64,000 nt of DNA from Acidimicrobiaceae bacterium (GTDB lineage: Bacteria; Actinomycetota; Acidimicrobiia; Acidimicrobiales; Aldehydirespiratoraceae), in contig VYCW01000099.1 of the NCBI GenBank assembly GCA_009843735.1, forward strand, positions 8,602-72,601, given 5' to 3'. A program made the translations under genes and the position numbers. The notes under the pieces are model-generated. The model searched no databases, had not been told where the DNA came from, and saw nothing but the letters and a program-made list of their open reading frames with translations. Below, piece by piece: positions 38,815-49,107 of this stretch (within the stretch, counting starts at the first letter, position 1; the number at the start of each line of letters is the position of its first letter).

Positions 38815-41800
38815 ATGACCGACTCGATCCGCACCGAGCCGAGCGACGACCTGGGCGCCAATGCTTGGGTCGTCGACGAGATGCGCGACCTCTGGGCGGC
38901 CGACCCCGCTTCGGTGGACGAGGCCTGGCGAGCCCTGTTCGAGGGCGAGACGCCGGATTCGCCCGCCGGCAAGGCCGGTCCTCCGGCCCCGGCCGCCGCG
39001 TCCCGTACCACCATCGACACCACCGCCACCGACGTGACCGCGCCCGGCGCACCGGCCGAGAGCGCGACCCCACCACCGGCTGCGGCCGCGGCCCCGCCGC
39101 GGACCCCAGCGGCGGAAGCGGCTCCGCCCGATGCCGGCCGGCAGCGACGGCCGCGCTCCCCGAAGGCTCAGCCCGACGGCGACGATGCTCCCATCGGCGA
39201 GCCGATAAAGGGGGTCGGGGCCCGGATCGTCTCCAACATGGAGGCCAGCCTGGCCGTACCCACGGCCACCAGCTTCCGCGAGGTGCCGGCCAAGCTCCTC
39301 GAGGTCAACCGCAAGATCATGAACGGCCACCTCGGCCGGAAGATGGTTCGCAAGATCTCGTTCACCCATTTCATCGGCTACGCCGTGGTGCGAGCCATCA
39401 CCGACACCGTCCCGGCGATGAACAACATCTACGTCACCGACGCCGCGGGCAAGCCCAGGATCGTGCGACCCGATCACATCGGCCTCGGAATCGCGGTCGA
39501 CATCGCCCGCGACGACGGCACCCGCTCGTTGATGGTGCCGTGCATCCGCGACGCCGACACTCTCGACTTCGCCGGCTTCGTGGACCGCTACGACGAGCAG
39601 ATCGCCAAGATCCGCGAGAACCGCCTGACCGCGGACGACATGCGGGGCGTGACCGTCACCATCACCAACCCGGGCACGATCGGCACGCAGCAGTCCGTGC
39701 CCCGGTTGATGACCGGGCAGGGAACCATCGTCGGGGTCGGAGCGCTGGCCTTCCCCACCGAGTACGAAGCGGCCGACCCGTCGCTGCTGGCCGATCTCGG
39801 CGTGAGCAAGCTGGTGACGATCAGCAGCACCTACGACCACCGCGTGATCCAGGGCGCGGAGTCGGGACTGTTCCTGCAGAGGGTCCACGACCTGCTGCTG
39901 GGCGCCGACGACTTCTACGACGGCGCGTTCCGGGCGCTGCACATCCCGTACTCGGCGGTTCAATGGCGGCGCGACTTCAACCCGGTCGACCGCGAGGCGG
40001 CCATGCTCGAGAAGCAGGCCAAGGTCAACCAGCTCATCAACCAGTACCGGGTGCGGGGCCATCTGATCGCCGACCTCAACCCGCTGCGGGACGAGGCTCC
40101 CCAGATGCACGCCGAGCTTGACCCGGCCACCTACGGGCTGACCATCTGGGACCTGGACCGGGAGTTCCTGACCGGCAGCGAGACCGGGATATACGCCACC
40201 GTGGGCGGGACCCGCCGGATGAAGCTCGGCGACTTGCTGGGAGTGCTGCGCGACGCCTACTGCCGAACCGTCGGCGTGGAGTACATGCACATACAGGAGC
40301 CCGAGGAGAAGAGGTGGATCCAGGAGCAGATCGAGGGCACCGACACCACCCTCTCCGGTGCGGACCAGCGCCACATCCTCAGCCAGCTCAACGCGGCCGA
40401 GGCCCTAAGCAGCTTCCTCGGGACCAAGTACGTGGGCCAGAAGCGCTTCGGCCTGGAGGGGGCCGAGTCGACCATCCCGCTGCTGGACGCGGTGCTGACC
40501 TGCGCGGCCGACGAGCCCCTGGCGGAGGTGGTTATGGGGATGGCCCACCGGGGCCGGCTCAACGTGCTCGTCAACCTCGTGGGCAAGAGCTACCACGAGC
40601 TCTTCAAGGAGTTCGAGGGGGCCATCACCGAAGACCAGATCCAGGGCAGCGGCGACGTCAAGTACCATCTGGGCCAGATCGGTGCCTACGAGAGCCCGTC
40701 GGGCAAGCACCTGCTGGTCGAGATGGCTGCCAACCCCTCCCACCTCGAGGCGGTCGATCCGGTGGTCGTGGGCATGGCCCGGGCCCGGATGGACAACATC
40801 CCGCCCGACAGTACCTACGGCCCCTACCCGGTGATGCCGTTGCTGATCCACGGCGACGCTGCATTCGCGGGCCAGGGCGTGGTGGCCGAGACGTTCAACC
40901 TGAGCTTGATCAGGGGCTACCGGGTCGGCGGCACGATCCATCTGGTCATCGACAACCAGCTCGGGTTCACCACCACCCCGGACGCGGCCCGCTCCACCCA
41001 GTACTCCACCGACGTGGCCAAGATGGTGGGCGCGCCGATCTTCCATGTGAACGGCGACGACCCCGAAGCCTGCGTTCGGGCCGCCCGCCTGGCCTTCGCA
41101 TACCGGCAGCGGTTCAACAAGGACGTCGTGATCGACATGATCTGCTACCGGCGCCACGGGCACAACGAGGGCGACGACCCCAGCTACACGCTGCCGGAGA
41201 TGTACCGCCGCATCAATGCCAAGCCCACGGTGCGCACCCAGTACCGGGAGTCGCTGCTGAAGCGGGGCGACATAAGCGCCGAGGACGCCGACGCCTCCCT
41301 GGCCGAGTTTCGCGACCAGCTCCAGGCCGCTCTGGACGAGACCCGCGACGCCGCGCCCGGCCACAACATCCGCGCCCGGCGTCCGCCCGAGCCGATGGGG
41401 GTGATGCCCCACGTCCGCACGGCCATCGACTCGGTAACCGTCGAACGGATCTACGAGGCCCTCAACACCGTGCCCGAGGGCTTCACCGTGCATCCCAAGC
41501 TGGCCCGGCAGTTCGAGCAGCGCAACAAGATGTTCCGCAGCGGCGAGTTCGACTGGGGCGTGGGCGAGGCGATGGCCTTCGGATCGCTGCTCATGGAGGG
41601 CACTCCCGTCCGGCTCAGCGGCCAGGACAGCCGCCGGGGGACCTTCTCGCACCGGCACTCCACCCTGGTGGACTATGTGACCGGCGACGAGTACGTGCCC
41701 CTGTCGACCGTGTGCGCCCGCGAGGCCGACCTGTGGATCTACGACTCGCTGCTGTCGGAGTACGCCGCGCTGGGCTTCGAGTACGGCTACGCGGTGGCCA

Positions 41801-42585
41801 AGCCGGAAGCGCTGGTCATGTGGGAGGCCCAGTTCGGCGACTTCGCCAACGGCGCCCAGATCATCATCGACCAGTTCCTGGTGGCGGCCGAGGACAAATG
41901 GGACCAGCACTGCGGGATCGTCCTCCTGCTGCCCCACGGCATGGAGGGCCAGGGCCCAGAGCACTCATCGGCCCGTATCGAGCGCTTCCTGACGCTGGCC
42001 GCAGAGGACAACATGCACGTCTGCCAGCCCACTACCGCGGGGCAGTACTTCCATCTGCTGCGCCGGCAGATGATCCACCGGGTCCGCAAGCCCATGATCG
42101 TGTTCACGCCCAAGTCGCTGCTGCGGTCCAAGGCCGCCCGGACCAAGGTCGACCACCTGTCGTCGGGAACCTTCGAGGAGGTGCTGGGCGACCCCGCAGC
42201 CGAAGCGGGCACCCTCGATGCGGAGGCGGTCACCAGAGTCGTCTTCTGCAGCGGCAAAGTGGGCTACGCAGCCATGGAGCTGCGCGACGAGCGCAACGCC
42301 CCCCTCGCGGTGTGCCGGGTGGAGCAACTCTTCCCGTGGCCGTACGGAGCGGTGGACTACGAGCTTCGCCGGTACCCCAATGCCACCGAGATCGTCTGGC
42401 TGCAGGAGGAGCCCGAGAACATGGGCGCCTGGAACGGGATCAAGGGACGGCTCTACGAGGCCCACGGGGACGACTACGAGATCCGCCGGGTCAGCCGTCC
42501 CGAGTCGGGCAGCCCGGCCGGCGGCAGCCCCACCGTCCACGCGCAGGAGCAGCAGGACCTTCTCGAAGCCGCGGTGCTGGCCTGA
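38815..42585 (+). CDS. kgd: Multifunctional 2-oxoglutarate dehydrogenase E1 / E2-like (Kgd/SucA)
   Basis: 1256 aa from ATG 38815; E2-type acyltransferase N-half (MTGQGTIVGVGALAFP...YDHRVIQGAESG) plus thiamine-dependent E1 half (MGMAHRGRLNVLVNLVGKS, GDAAFAGQGVVAET). Confidence 0.96.
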   Translation: MTDSIRTEPSDDLGANAWVVDEMRDLWAADPASVDEAWRALFEGETPDSPAGKAGPPAPAAASRTTIDTTATDVTAPGAPAESATPPPAAAAAPPRTPAAEAAPPDAGRQRRPRSPKAQPDGDDAPIGEPIKGVGARIVSNMEASLAVPTATSFREVPAKLLEVNRKIMNGHLGRKMVRKISFTHFIGYAVVRAITDTVPAMNNIYVTDAAGKPRIVRPDHIGLGIAVDIARDDGTRSLMVPCIRDADTLDFAGFVDRYDEQIAKIRENRLTADDMRGVTVTITNPGTIGTQQSVPRLMTGQGTIVGVGALAFPTEYEAADPSLLADLGVSKLVTISSTYDHRVIQGAESGLFLQRVHDLLLGADDFYDGAFRALHIPYSAVQWRRDFNPVDREAAMLEKQAKVNQLINQYRVRGHLIADLNPLRDEAPQMHAELDPATYGLTIWDLDREFLTGSETGIYATVGGTRRMKLGDLLGVLRDAYCRTVGVEYMHIQEPEEKRWIQEQIEGTDTTLSGADQRHILSQLNAAEALSSFLGTKYVGQKRFGLEGAESTIPLLDAVLTCAADEPLAEVVMGMAHRGRLNVLVNLVGKSYHELFKEFEGAITEDQIQGSGDVKYHLGQIGAYESPSGKHLLVEMAANPSHLEAVDPVVVGMARARMDNIPPDSTYGPYPVMPLLIHGDAAFAGQGVVAETFNLSLIRGYRVGGTIHLVIDNQLGFTTTPDAARSTQYSTDVAKMVGAPIFHVNGDDPEACVRAARLAFAYRQRFNKDVVIDMICYRRHGHNEGDDPSYTLPEMYRRINAKPTVRTQYRESLLKRGDISAEDADASLAEFRDQLQAALDETRDAAPGHNIRARRPPEPMGVMPHVRTAIDSVTVERIYEALNTVPEGFTVHPKLARQFEQRNKMFRSGEFDWGVGEAMAFGSLLMEGTPVRLSGQDSRRGTFSHRHSTLVDYVTGDEYVPLSTVCAREADLWIYDSLLSEYAALGFEYGYAVAKPEALVMWEAQFGDFANGAQIIIDQFLVAAEDKWDQHCGIVLLLPHGMEGQGPEHSSARIERFLTLAAEDNMHVCQPTTAGQYFHLLRRQMIHRVRKPMIVFTPKSLLRSKAARTKVDHLSSGTFEEVLGDPAAEAGTLDAEAVTRVVFCSGKVGYAAMELRDERNAPLAVCRVEQLFPWPYGAVDYELRRYPNATEIVWLQEEPENMGAWNGIKGRLYEAHGDDYEIRRVSRPESGSPAGGSPTVHAQEQQDLLEAAVLA

Positions 42586-42638
42586 CACCAGTGCTCCGAC
42601 CTTCCGTTCGATGACGGCCACCCACCGCCCCCAGGTCG

Positions 42639-43403
42639 TTGAGCGCTGAGCGTCGTCCCGCCGACGACCACCGTCTGGCGGCCGACCTAGCCCGCCGCGC
42701 CGGCGAGCTGCTGGTCGAGCTGCGGGCGCGGCTGGCCGCCGACGGCGCACCCGCCGCGGTAGTGCGGGCCGAGGGCGACCGCCAGGCTCACGAGCTGCTA
42801 GTCACCGAGCTGGCCGCGACCCGGCCGGCCGACGCCGTGCTGTCGGAAGAGGGCGCCGACGACACCTCCCGGCTCGACGCCGAGCGGGTGTGGATCGTCG
42901 ACCCGCTCGACGGCACCCGCGAGTACTCCGAGCCGGGTCGCACCGACTGGGCCGTGCATGTGGCGCTGGTCGTCGCCGAACGCCCGGTGGCCGGCGCGGT
43001 GGCCCTGCCCGCTCTGGGGCTCACCCTCTCGACGGCTGACCCTCCCCGGCTTCCCGAGGCCCGGCCCGGGCCGCCCCGGCTGGTGGTGTCGCGTTCCCGC
43101 CCGCCTGAGCAGGCCGACATTGTGGCCGCCGCACTAGGCGCCGAGGTGGCGCCGCTGGGCTCAGCCGGGGCCAAGGCGATGGCCGTGGTCCGGGGCGAGG
43201 CCGACCTCTATGTCCACGCCGGCGGCCAATACGAATGGGACTCCTGCGCGCCCGCGGCGGTGGCCGCCGCGGCCGGATGCGCGGTGAGCCGCCTCGACGG
43301 CTCCGACCTGCGCTACAACCAGCCCGACCCCTATCTGCCCGACCTGGTCATCTGCCGTCCCGAACTGGCCGGACCGGTCCTGGCGGCACTGGCAGCCGCA
43401 TGA
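42639..43403 (+). CDS. 3'(2'),5'-bisphosphate nucleotidase CysQ / inositol monophosphatase family
   Basis: VLSEEGADD, VWIVDPLDGTREYSEPGRTDWAVH, YEWDSCAPAAVAAAAG. Confidence 0.93.
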   Translation: MSAERRPADDHRLAADLARRAGELLVELRARLAADGAPAAVVRAEGDRQAHELLVTELAATRPADAVLSEEGADDTSRLDAERVWIVDPLDGTREYSEPGRTDWAVHVALVVAERPVAGAVALPALGLTLSTADPPRLPEARPGPPRLVVSRSRPPEQADIVAAALGAEVAPLGSAGAKAMAVVRGEADLYVHAGGQYEWDSCAPAAVAAAAGCAVSRLDGSDLRYNQPDPYLPDLVICRPELAGPVLAALAAA

Positions 43404-43452
43404 CCGGTGCCCGACGGCCAGCGCTCGGTGGCCGCGTTGGTAGGGTCGCCCG

Positions 43453-44232
43453 ATGAGACGGTTCGAGAACCAGGTGGTGGTGATCACCGGCGCGGCCACC
43501 GGGATCGGGGCGGCCACGGCGCGGCGGTTCGCCGCCGAAGGGGCCTGGATCGCCTGTCTCGACATCAACGACGCCGACAACGAGGCCACCGCCGCCGCGG
43601 CCCGGGCCGAGGGGGTCGAGGCGCTGGCGCTGCCCTGCGATGTGCGGTCCAGCCACGACCAGCAAGCCGCCTTCGACCGGGTGATTTCGGCCTGGGGGCG
43701 CATCGACGTGCTCGTCGCCTGTGCCGGCATCTACGTCGGCGGACCCCTGTCCGAGATTCCTCTCGACCGGTGGGAGGACATCGTGGCCGTCAACCTGACC
43801 GGGGTCCTCGTCTCGAACAGCCTGGCCGCGCCCGTTATGACGACTCAGGGCCGGGGCTCCATCATCAACATCGCGTCCATGGCGGCCAAGACGAGTTGGC
43901 CCTACTCCGCCGAGTACTCGGGCACCAAGAGCGGGGTGGTGGGGATCACCCGCTCGGCCGCCATGGAGCTGGGCCCCCACGGCATCACCGTCAACGCGGT
44001 GTGTGCGGGCAACACCCTCACCGACATGGTCCGCAAGGTGGCCACCGAGATCGGGGCCACGCTGGGCATGACCGCGAAGGAGTGGCTGGACATGCGGGCC
44101 AACGACACCGCCCTCAAGCGGCTGGCGCGGCCGGAGGAGATCGCCGGGGTGGTGGCCTTCCTGGCCAGCGAGGACGCCCGCTACCTCACCGGACAGGCCA
44201 TCGAGGTCGACGGCGGCCTCGTGCTCAGCTGA
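43453..44232 (+). CDS. SDR-family oxidoreductase
   Basis: VVITGAATGIGAATARRF, VACAGIYVGG, SAEYSGTKSGVVGITR (intact YxxxK). Confidence 0.95.
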   Translation: MRRFENQVVVITGAATGIGAATARRFAAEGAWIACLDINDADNEATAAAARAEGVEALALPCDVRSSHDQQAAFDRVISAWGRIDVLVACAGIYVGGPLSEIPLDRWEDIVAVNLTGVLVSNSLAAPVMTTQGRGSIINIASMAAKTSWPYSAEYSGTKSGVVGITRSAAMELGPHGITVNAVCAGNTLTDMVRKVATEIGATLGMTAKEWLDMRANDTALKRLARPEEIAGVVAFLASEDARYLTGQAIEVDGGLVLS

Positions 44233-44254
44233 CGGGCAGGGACGCCGACCAGTC

Positions 44255-45262
44255 TCAGGCGATCCGGTCGAACATGTCGGGCCGGATCTCGTTGATGGCC
44301 GGCTGACCGGCCAGGTAGCGGCAGACCTCCTCGGTGGCCATCTCCCCCATGCGGTGGCAGTTGTCGATGCAGCCCGCGATGTGAGGCGTCACCACCACGT
44401 TCTCCAGGCGCCGCAGCGGGCTGTCGGGAGCCGGTGGCTCGGGGTCGGTCACGTCGAGGAAGGCGAAGATGCGGCCGGTGGCCAGCTCGTCGACCAGAGC
44501 CGTCTCGTCGATGATGCCGCCCCGGGCGGTGTTGATCAGCACGGCGCCATCACCTAGACGGCTCAACTCGGCGGCACCGATCATGTGCCGGGTCTGGGCG
44601 GTCTCCGGGGCGTGGATGGACACGACATCGCTGCGTTCCATCAGGCCCGCGAGATCGACCTTCTCCACTCCGAGCGATGCGGCGTCGTCGTCACTGAGGT
44701 ACGGATCGGCGACCAGGATCGTCACCGAGAACGGAGCGAGCAGCTCGATCACGTGGCGGCCGACATTGCCCGCGCCGACAAGGCCCACCGTCGAGCGGTG
44801 CAGCTCCCGGGCGTCCCACCGGTCCCACACCGCGCTGTCCCGCCATCCGCCGTCGCGTACGTGGTTGCCGAGAGGCCAGATCCGTTTGCGGCCCACGATC
44901 ATCAACCCGAGGGTGGTCTCGGCCACATCCCGGGCCAGCGTGATGGACGCGCTGGTGACCCTTATGCCGCGGGCCCACACCGCGTCGGACACGAAGCGCT
45001 TCACGCTGCCGCCCATGTGAGCCATGTGTCCCAGCTGGGGCGCGGCCGCCACCACGTCGGCGTCGAGTTGGGCCACTCCCCAGCCGGTGATGCAGGCGTC
45101 GGCCCCGGACAGAACGGCCATCAGGTCCTGCTTGCCGGCCGGCTCGTTGCCAGCATGGTGCACGATCTCGGCCGCGGCCGCGAGGTCCTGGAGAGCCGCG
45201 GCGCTGAACATCCGACCGTAGTGGGACTGCCCGATGGTGATGGCGACTATCGGTCTGGTCAC
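44255..45262 (-). CDS. D-isomer-specific 2-hydroxyacid dehydrogenase
   Basis: GTG start 45262; VGLVGAGNVGRHVIELL, INTARGGIIDETALVDELATG, VVTPHIAG. Confidence 0.94.
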   Translation of the reverse strand: MTRPIVAITIGQSHYGRMFSAAALQDLAAAAEIVHHAGNEPAGKQDLMAVLSGADACITGWGVAQLDADVVAAAPQLGHMAHMGGSVKRFVSDAVWARGIRVTSASITLARDVAETTLGLMIVGRKRIWPLGNHVRDGGWRDSAVWDRWDARELHRSTVGLVGAGNVGRHVIELLAPFSVTILVADPYLSDDDAASLGVEKVDLAGLMERSDVVSIHAPETAQTRHMIGAAELSRLGDGAVLINTARGGIIDETALVDELATGRIFAFLDVTDPEPPAPDSPLRRLENVVVTPHIAGCIDNCHRMGEMATEEVCRYLAGQPAINEIRPDMFDRIA

Positions 45263-46500
45263 GCTGCCCCTCCTAAAGGCGCCCACCCTAGGGCCGCCCC
45301 GGCCAGCCGGGCCGCGCCAACGGCCGCCAGACTGGCATCGGACCGCGAAACCACCGGCCGGTCGATGGTGGCGGCAATCACCTCGACGAGTTCGTCGAAC
45401 CGGGTTCCGCCTCCCACCATGACCAACTCGCCGCCGCCTGCTACCTCGCCGGCGCCGTCGAGAGCCCGGCGCACATTGAGCGCACAGGTCTTGAACGCGG
45501 TTGCCATACCTGCCAGGGATGTGTCGGCCAGCATCGCCCCCAGACCGCCGAGATTCCGCGACGCGGTCCAGCGCCCGGGCACCACGTGGGGGCTGAGGTT
45601 CAGACCGGCGGGCAGGGCGGCGACGTCGGCGTGTCCGGTCACCAGGGTCAACACCCACGAGGTACCGGCCGACAGGAACAGGTCGCCGGGGTCGGCCACA
45701 CCAAGCCCCAGAGCCGCGCAGGCCTGGTCGTGGCCGCCGACGACGACCGGGGTGCCGGCCTCCAGGCCCAGCGCGGCCGCGGCCTCGCCTGTCAGCGCTC
45801 CTGCAACCGTGCCGGACTCCCGGATCGACGACAGCGCGCTCTGTTCGATGCCGGCGACCCGGCACAACTCCGGGCTCCAGCTGCGGGTTGCGACATCCAT
45901 CAACTGCATCCCGGAGGCGTTGGACGGGTTGGTGGCCCACTGCCCGGTCAGGCAGGACATGAGGTAGTCGTCCACCGAGGCCCACCGGTCCACGGGGCCC
46001 GGACTCCCCTCGGCGCTCGGGTCTGAACCGGCCGCCTGCAGCCAGGCGATGGTCGGCAGGCCGGCCCCCGGCGCGGGTGCCCAGCCGCTGACAGCCCTGA
46101 TCCGCTCGGCCGCGTCGCTGGGCCAACTCTCCACCACAGCCCGGGATCGGGTGTCCATCCAGGTGATGGCCCGCTCTGGACGGCCGCCGGACGGCACCGG
46201 GATCACCGAGCCGCTCTGGGCGGCCACGGCCAGCGCAGCCACCCCGACACCGGGGTCGAGAGCCCCTGCTGCGGATCGGCTCGCGGCTGCCAACGCTCGC
46301 CAGATCTCGCCGGGATCCTGCTCGCTGCCTCCCTCTGGTGTCGAGCGGGTGGCGATCGGATCCGATCTGGCGGTGGCCAGGATCCGGCCCGTCCGGTGTA
46401 CGGCGAGGGCCTTGGCCGAGGTGGTGCCCGCATCCAGTCCCAGGACAACCTCAGCGGTGGAGTCGCCGCCGGAGGCTCGGCCGGACCCAGCCGCACTCAC
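45259..46500 (-). CDS. FGGY-family carbohydrate kinase
   Basis: [56 protein letters not shown]. Confidence 0.93.
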   Translation of the reverse strand: MSAAGSGRASGGDSTAEVVLGLDAGTTSAKALAVHRTGRILATARSDPIATRSTPEGGSEQDPGEIWRALAAASRSAAGALDPGVGVAALAVAAQSGSVIPVPSGGRPERAITWMDTRSRAVVESWPSDAAERIRAVSGWAPAPGAGLPTIAWLQAAGSDPSAEGSPGPVDRWASVDDYLMSCLTGQWATNPSNASGMQLMDVATRSWSPELCRVAGIEQSALSSIRESGTVAGALTGEAAAALGLEAGTPVVVGGHDQACAALGLGVADPGDLFLSAGTSWVLTLVTGHADVAALPAGLNLSPHVVPGRWTASRNLGGLGAMLADTSLAGMATAFKTCALNVRRALDGAGEVAGGGELVMVGGGTRFDELVEVIAATIDRPVVSRSDASLAAVGAARLAGAALGWAPLGGAA

Positions 46501-46504
46501 CGGA

Positions 46505-47284
46505 TCACCCTCCGAGAATCGTGAGGGCGTCCTCGACGCTTGCGCCGTCGTGCACGACCGCGGCCACCGCCCGGGTCATGGCCGTGGGGTTCTCGCTCTG
46601 GAACACGTTCCGACCCATGGCCACGCCGGCCCCGCCCGCATCGACCGCGTCGGAGATGCTGGCCAGGGCGGCGGCCTCCGACCCCTTGGAGCCTCCCAGG
46701 ATCACCACCGGCGCGAAGGTCGAAGAGGTGACCCGGACGAAGTCCTCGCAGTAGGGGGCCTTGATGAAGTCGGCCCCCAACTCGGCTCCCAGCCGGGCAG
46801 CGAAGGCCACCGCGTCAGGGCCGCGAAGCTCCGGAGGTGAGTCGAAGCCGCCGGGCACCATCTCGGCCATCACCGGCAGGTCCGATCGATGGGCCTCGCC
46901 GATGGTGCGGGCCAGGGTGCGCAGGGTGGCCGCCTCCGCGGGGGAGCCGGGCAGGGCGGTGACCGCCAAGGCGTCGGCTCCGACCCGGAGCGCGTCCTCG
47001 ACCCCGAAGAACTGCCCGACCGAACCGCTGCTGGGCGTGCCGAGGTTGCTCTCCGAACCGTCACTTCGGAGAATGAGCCCGACCCCCTCCAGCTCGGCCG
47101 CGAACCTCGCGGCGATCCCGTAGGACGTCAGGATGGCGTCGGGACCGCCCGCCACCACCGCCGCGATGGTGTCGCCGGGCCGCTCGAAGCCGGAGCAGGG
47201 TCCGTCGATGAGCCCGTGGTCCAGGGCGATGATCACCGCCCGCCCGTCGGCGCCGAATATGCGGTCGAGATGCCGTGAGGCCAT
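46505..47284 (-). CDS. Class I aldolase, DeoC/FbaB/LsrF-like family
   Basis: [36 protein letters not shown] (Schiff-base Lys), [24 protein letters not shown]. Confidence 0.9.
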   Translation of the reverse strand: MASRHLDRIFGADGRAVIIALDHGLIDGPCSGFERPGDTIAAVVAGGPDAILTSYGIAARFAAELEGVGLILRSDGSESNLGTPSSGSVGQFFGVEDALRVGADALAVTALPGSPAEAATLRTLARTIGEAHRSDLPVMAEMVPGGFDSPPELRGPDAVAFAARLGAELGADFIKAPYCEDFVRVTSSTFAPVVILGGSKGSEAAALASISDAVDAGGAGVAMGRNVFQSENPTAMTRAVAAVVHDGASVEDALTILGG

Positions 47285-47293
47285 AGGAAGAAT

Positions 47294-48262
47294 CTAGGGC
47301 CGCGCCCCGGCGATGATGGGCAGCGAGTCGGCCAGCACCGCGAGGTTCTCGTCGAGTTCGGACGACAGGGCGTCGATCAGCACGCCCGACAGGCCGTGGG
47401 CACGCGACAGCCGCTCCACCTCGATCCGGCACTCCTCGGCGGTTCCCGACACCTGGTATCGCCGGAGCAGGTCGCCGGTCACCAGCCCGTCCACGAGCCC
47501 GGGCTGGTTGCTGGCCGCGGCGTGCTCCACCACCGCGATCTCGTCGGGAGCCAGGCCTAGAGACTCCAGCACCCGCCGGGGCGAGTCCATCAGCACGAAC
47601 GACAGGGTGCGGCGCTGACCTTCCAGCAATTCGGGCGTGTAGCAGATCCGTCCTAGGTAGAAGCGGCTCGGCTCGGGCCGGCCCGCGGCCGCTGCCTTCA
47701 CGAGGCTCAGGGCCGCTCCGAGGTCGGGCTTGACGGTGAGAACGACGCCGTCGGCCTGCTGCCCGGCCAGCTCGAGCAGGCGCGGGCCCCGGCTCGCGAT
47801 CCAGATCGGGATGGGCTGAGGCCCCATGCCGAGCTGGGCCCGGTCGAGGGAGCACGTCCGGCCCCTCCAGCTCACCTCCCGGCCCGACCACAGCCCCTTG
47901 AGCACCTCCAGGGTGTCGGCCACCACTCGGGCCGGGCGGGCTCGCTCGATCCCCATCGGGCTCAGCACCATCGACCCTCCGGCCAGTAGGACGACCACGA
48001 GCCGCCCGCCCGACAGCTCGTTGACGGTGGCCGCGGCCGCGGCGGTCACGGCCGGATGGCGGGTATAGCCGTTGGTCAACACGCCCAGGGTGATCCGTTC
48101 TGTGGCCCGGGCGATGGCGCCCAGGCAGGCATAGACGTCGGGATGGAACCCCTCGTCGGCCACCAGGCAGTAGTCGTATCCGAGCCGCTCCGCCTCGGCG
48201 GCCACCGCGATGACGTCGCCCGACGACATCAGCGGCACGATGTGGACCCCGGCGGCGACCAT
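47294..48262 (-). CDS. LLM-class (F420-dependent-like) oxidoreductase
   Basis: VAAEAERLGYDYCLVADEGFHPDVYACLGAIARATERITLGVLTNGYTRHPAVTAAAAATVNELSGGR. Confidence 0.92.
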   Translation of the reverse strand: MVAAGVHIVPLMSSGDVIAVAAEAERLGYDYCLVADEGFHPDVYACLGAIARATERITLGVLTNGYTRHPAVTAAAAATVNELSGGRLVVVLLAGGSMVLSPMGIERARPARVVADTLEVLKGLWSGREVSWRGRTCSLDRAQLGMGPQPIPIWIASRGPRLLELAGQQADGVVLTVKPDLGAALSLVKAAAAGRPEPSRFYLGRICYTPELLEGQRRTLSFVLMDSPRRVLESLGLAPDEIAVVEHAAASNQPGLVDGLVTGDLLRRYQVSGTAEECRIEVERLSRAHGLSGVLIDALSSELDENLAVLADSLPIIAGARP

Positions 48263-48289
48263 GCTCCGGTACAGGCGTCAGCGGCCCGA

Positions 48290-49042
48290 TCAGCCGTGGG
48301 CGTGCTTGCGGTGCCCGTAGCGCTGGCCGCCGTCCACGGTGAGAACCTCGCCCGTTATGTAGTCGGCCTCGATCAGGAACTGGACCGCCTGGCCCATCTC
48401 AACGGGGGTGCCCCACCGCCCCACGAGAGTCTCGTCGGCCACCCGCTGGTAGGTGGCGTCGTCGTAGTCGGCGGGGCGCAGTGCCGGGCCCGGGACCACC
48501 GCGTTGACCCTGATGGCGGGGGCCAGATCCAGGGCCAGCTGGCGGGTCAGGGAGATGATCGCCCCCTTGCCCACCGAGTGGCCGGCGAACCCCGGCCAGG
48601 GCTCGAACGCGCTCAGATCACCGATGCTGACGATCACTCCGGAGCCGTTGGCCAGCATGACCGGAGCCACCCGGTTGGCGCAGTAGAAGGGGCCGTGGAC
48701 GAGAGTGTCGATCGACCGGTGCCACACGGTCAGATCGTCGGTCGGGAACTCTCCGAAGGCGAAGGTGGACGCATTGTTGACCAGCACGTCGATGGTGCCG
48801 AAACGGTCGGTCGCGGCCGCCACCATGGCCTGGACCTGGCCGTCGTCGGTGACATCGGCCGCTACCGGCAAGGCCTGCACGCCCAGTGCCTCGGCATCGG
48901 CTGCGGTGCGGCGAGCCTCGTCGGCCGAGGTGTTGTAGTTGATCACCACGTTGGCCCCGGCCCGGGCCAGGGTCAGGGTGATGCCCCGACCGACCCGCTT
49001 GGCTCCCCCGGTCACGAGGGCCGTCCGGCCGGCAAGATCCAT
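48290..49042 (-). CDS. SDR-family protein with His in place of catalytic Tyr
   Basis: [56 protein letters not shown]-terminal [16 protein letters not shown]. Confidence 0.92.
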   Translation of the reverse strand: MDLAGRTALVTGGAKRVGRGITLTLARAGANVVINYNTSADEARRTAADAEALGVQALPVAADVTDDGQVQAMVAAATDRFGTIDVLVNNASTFAFGEFPTDDLTVWHRSIDTLVHGPFYCANRVAPVMLANGSGVIVSIGDLSAFEPWPGFAGHSVGKGAIISLTRQLALDLAPAIRVNAVVPGPALRPADYDDATYQRVADETLVGRWGTPVEMGQAVQFLIEADYITGEVLTVDGGQRYGHRKHAHG

Positions 49043-49107
49043 CGGGCGAGTATGCCACCCGGGCCGGCGCCGCAGGTCAGCGGGGCGGGCGCGCTAGTTT
49101 GCTGGCG

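Noticed and set aside
40405-41964. 519-aa minus-strand ORF opposite kgd
   Set aside because: Antisense to highly conserved kgd E1 region; composition (VDDQ/GHG/RGHV-rich) is a frame artefact.
45263-46126. Long N-terminal extension of the 2-hydroxyacid dehydrogenase ORF
   Set aside because: Extension is out-of-frame reading of the FGGY kinase gene; the real protein starts at GTG 45262 ([12 protein letters not shown]).
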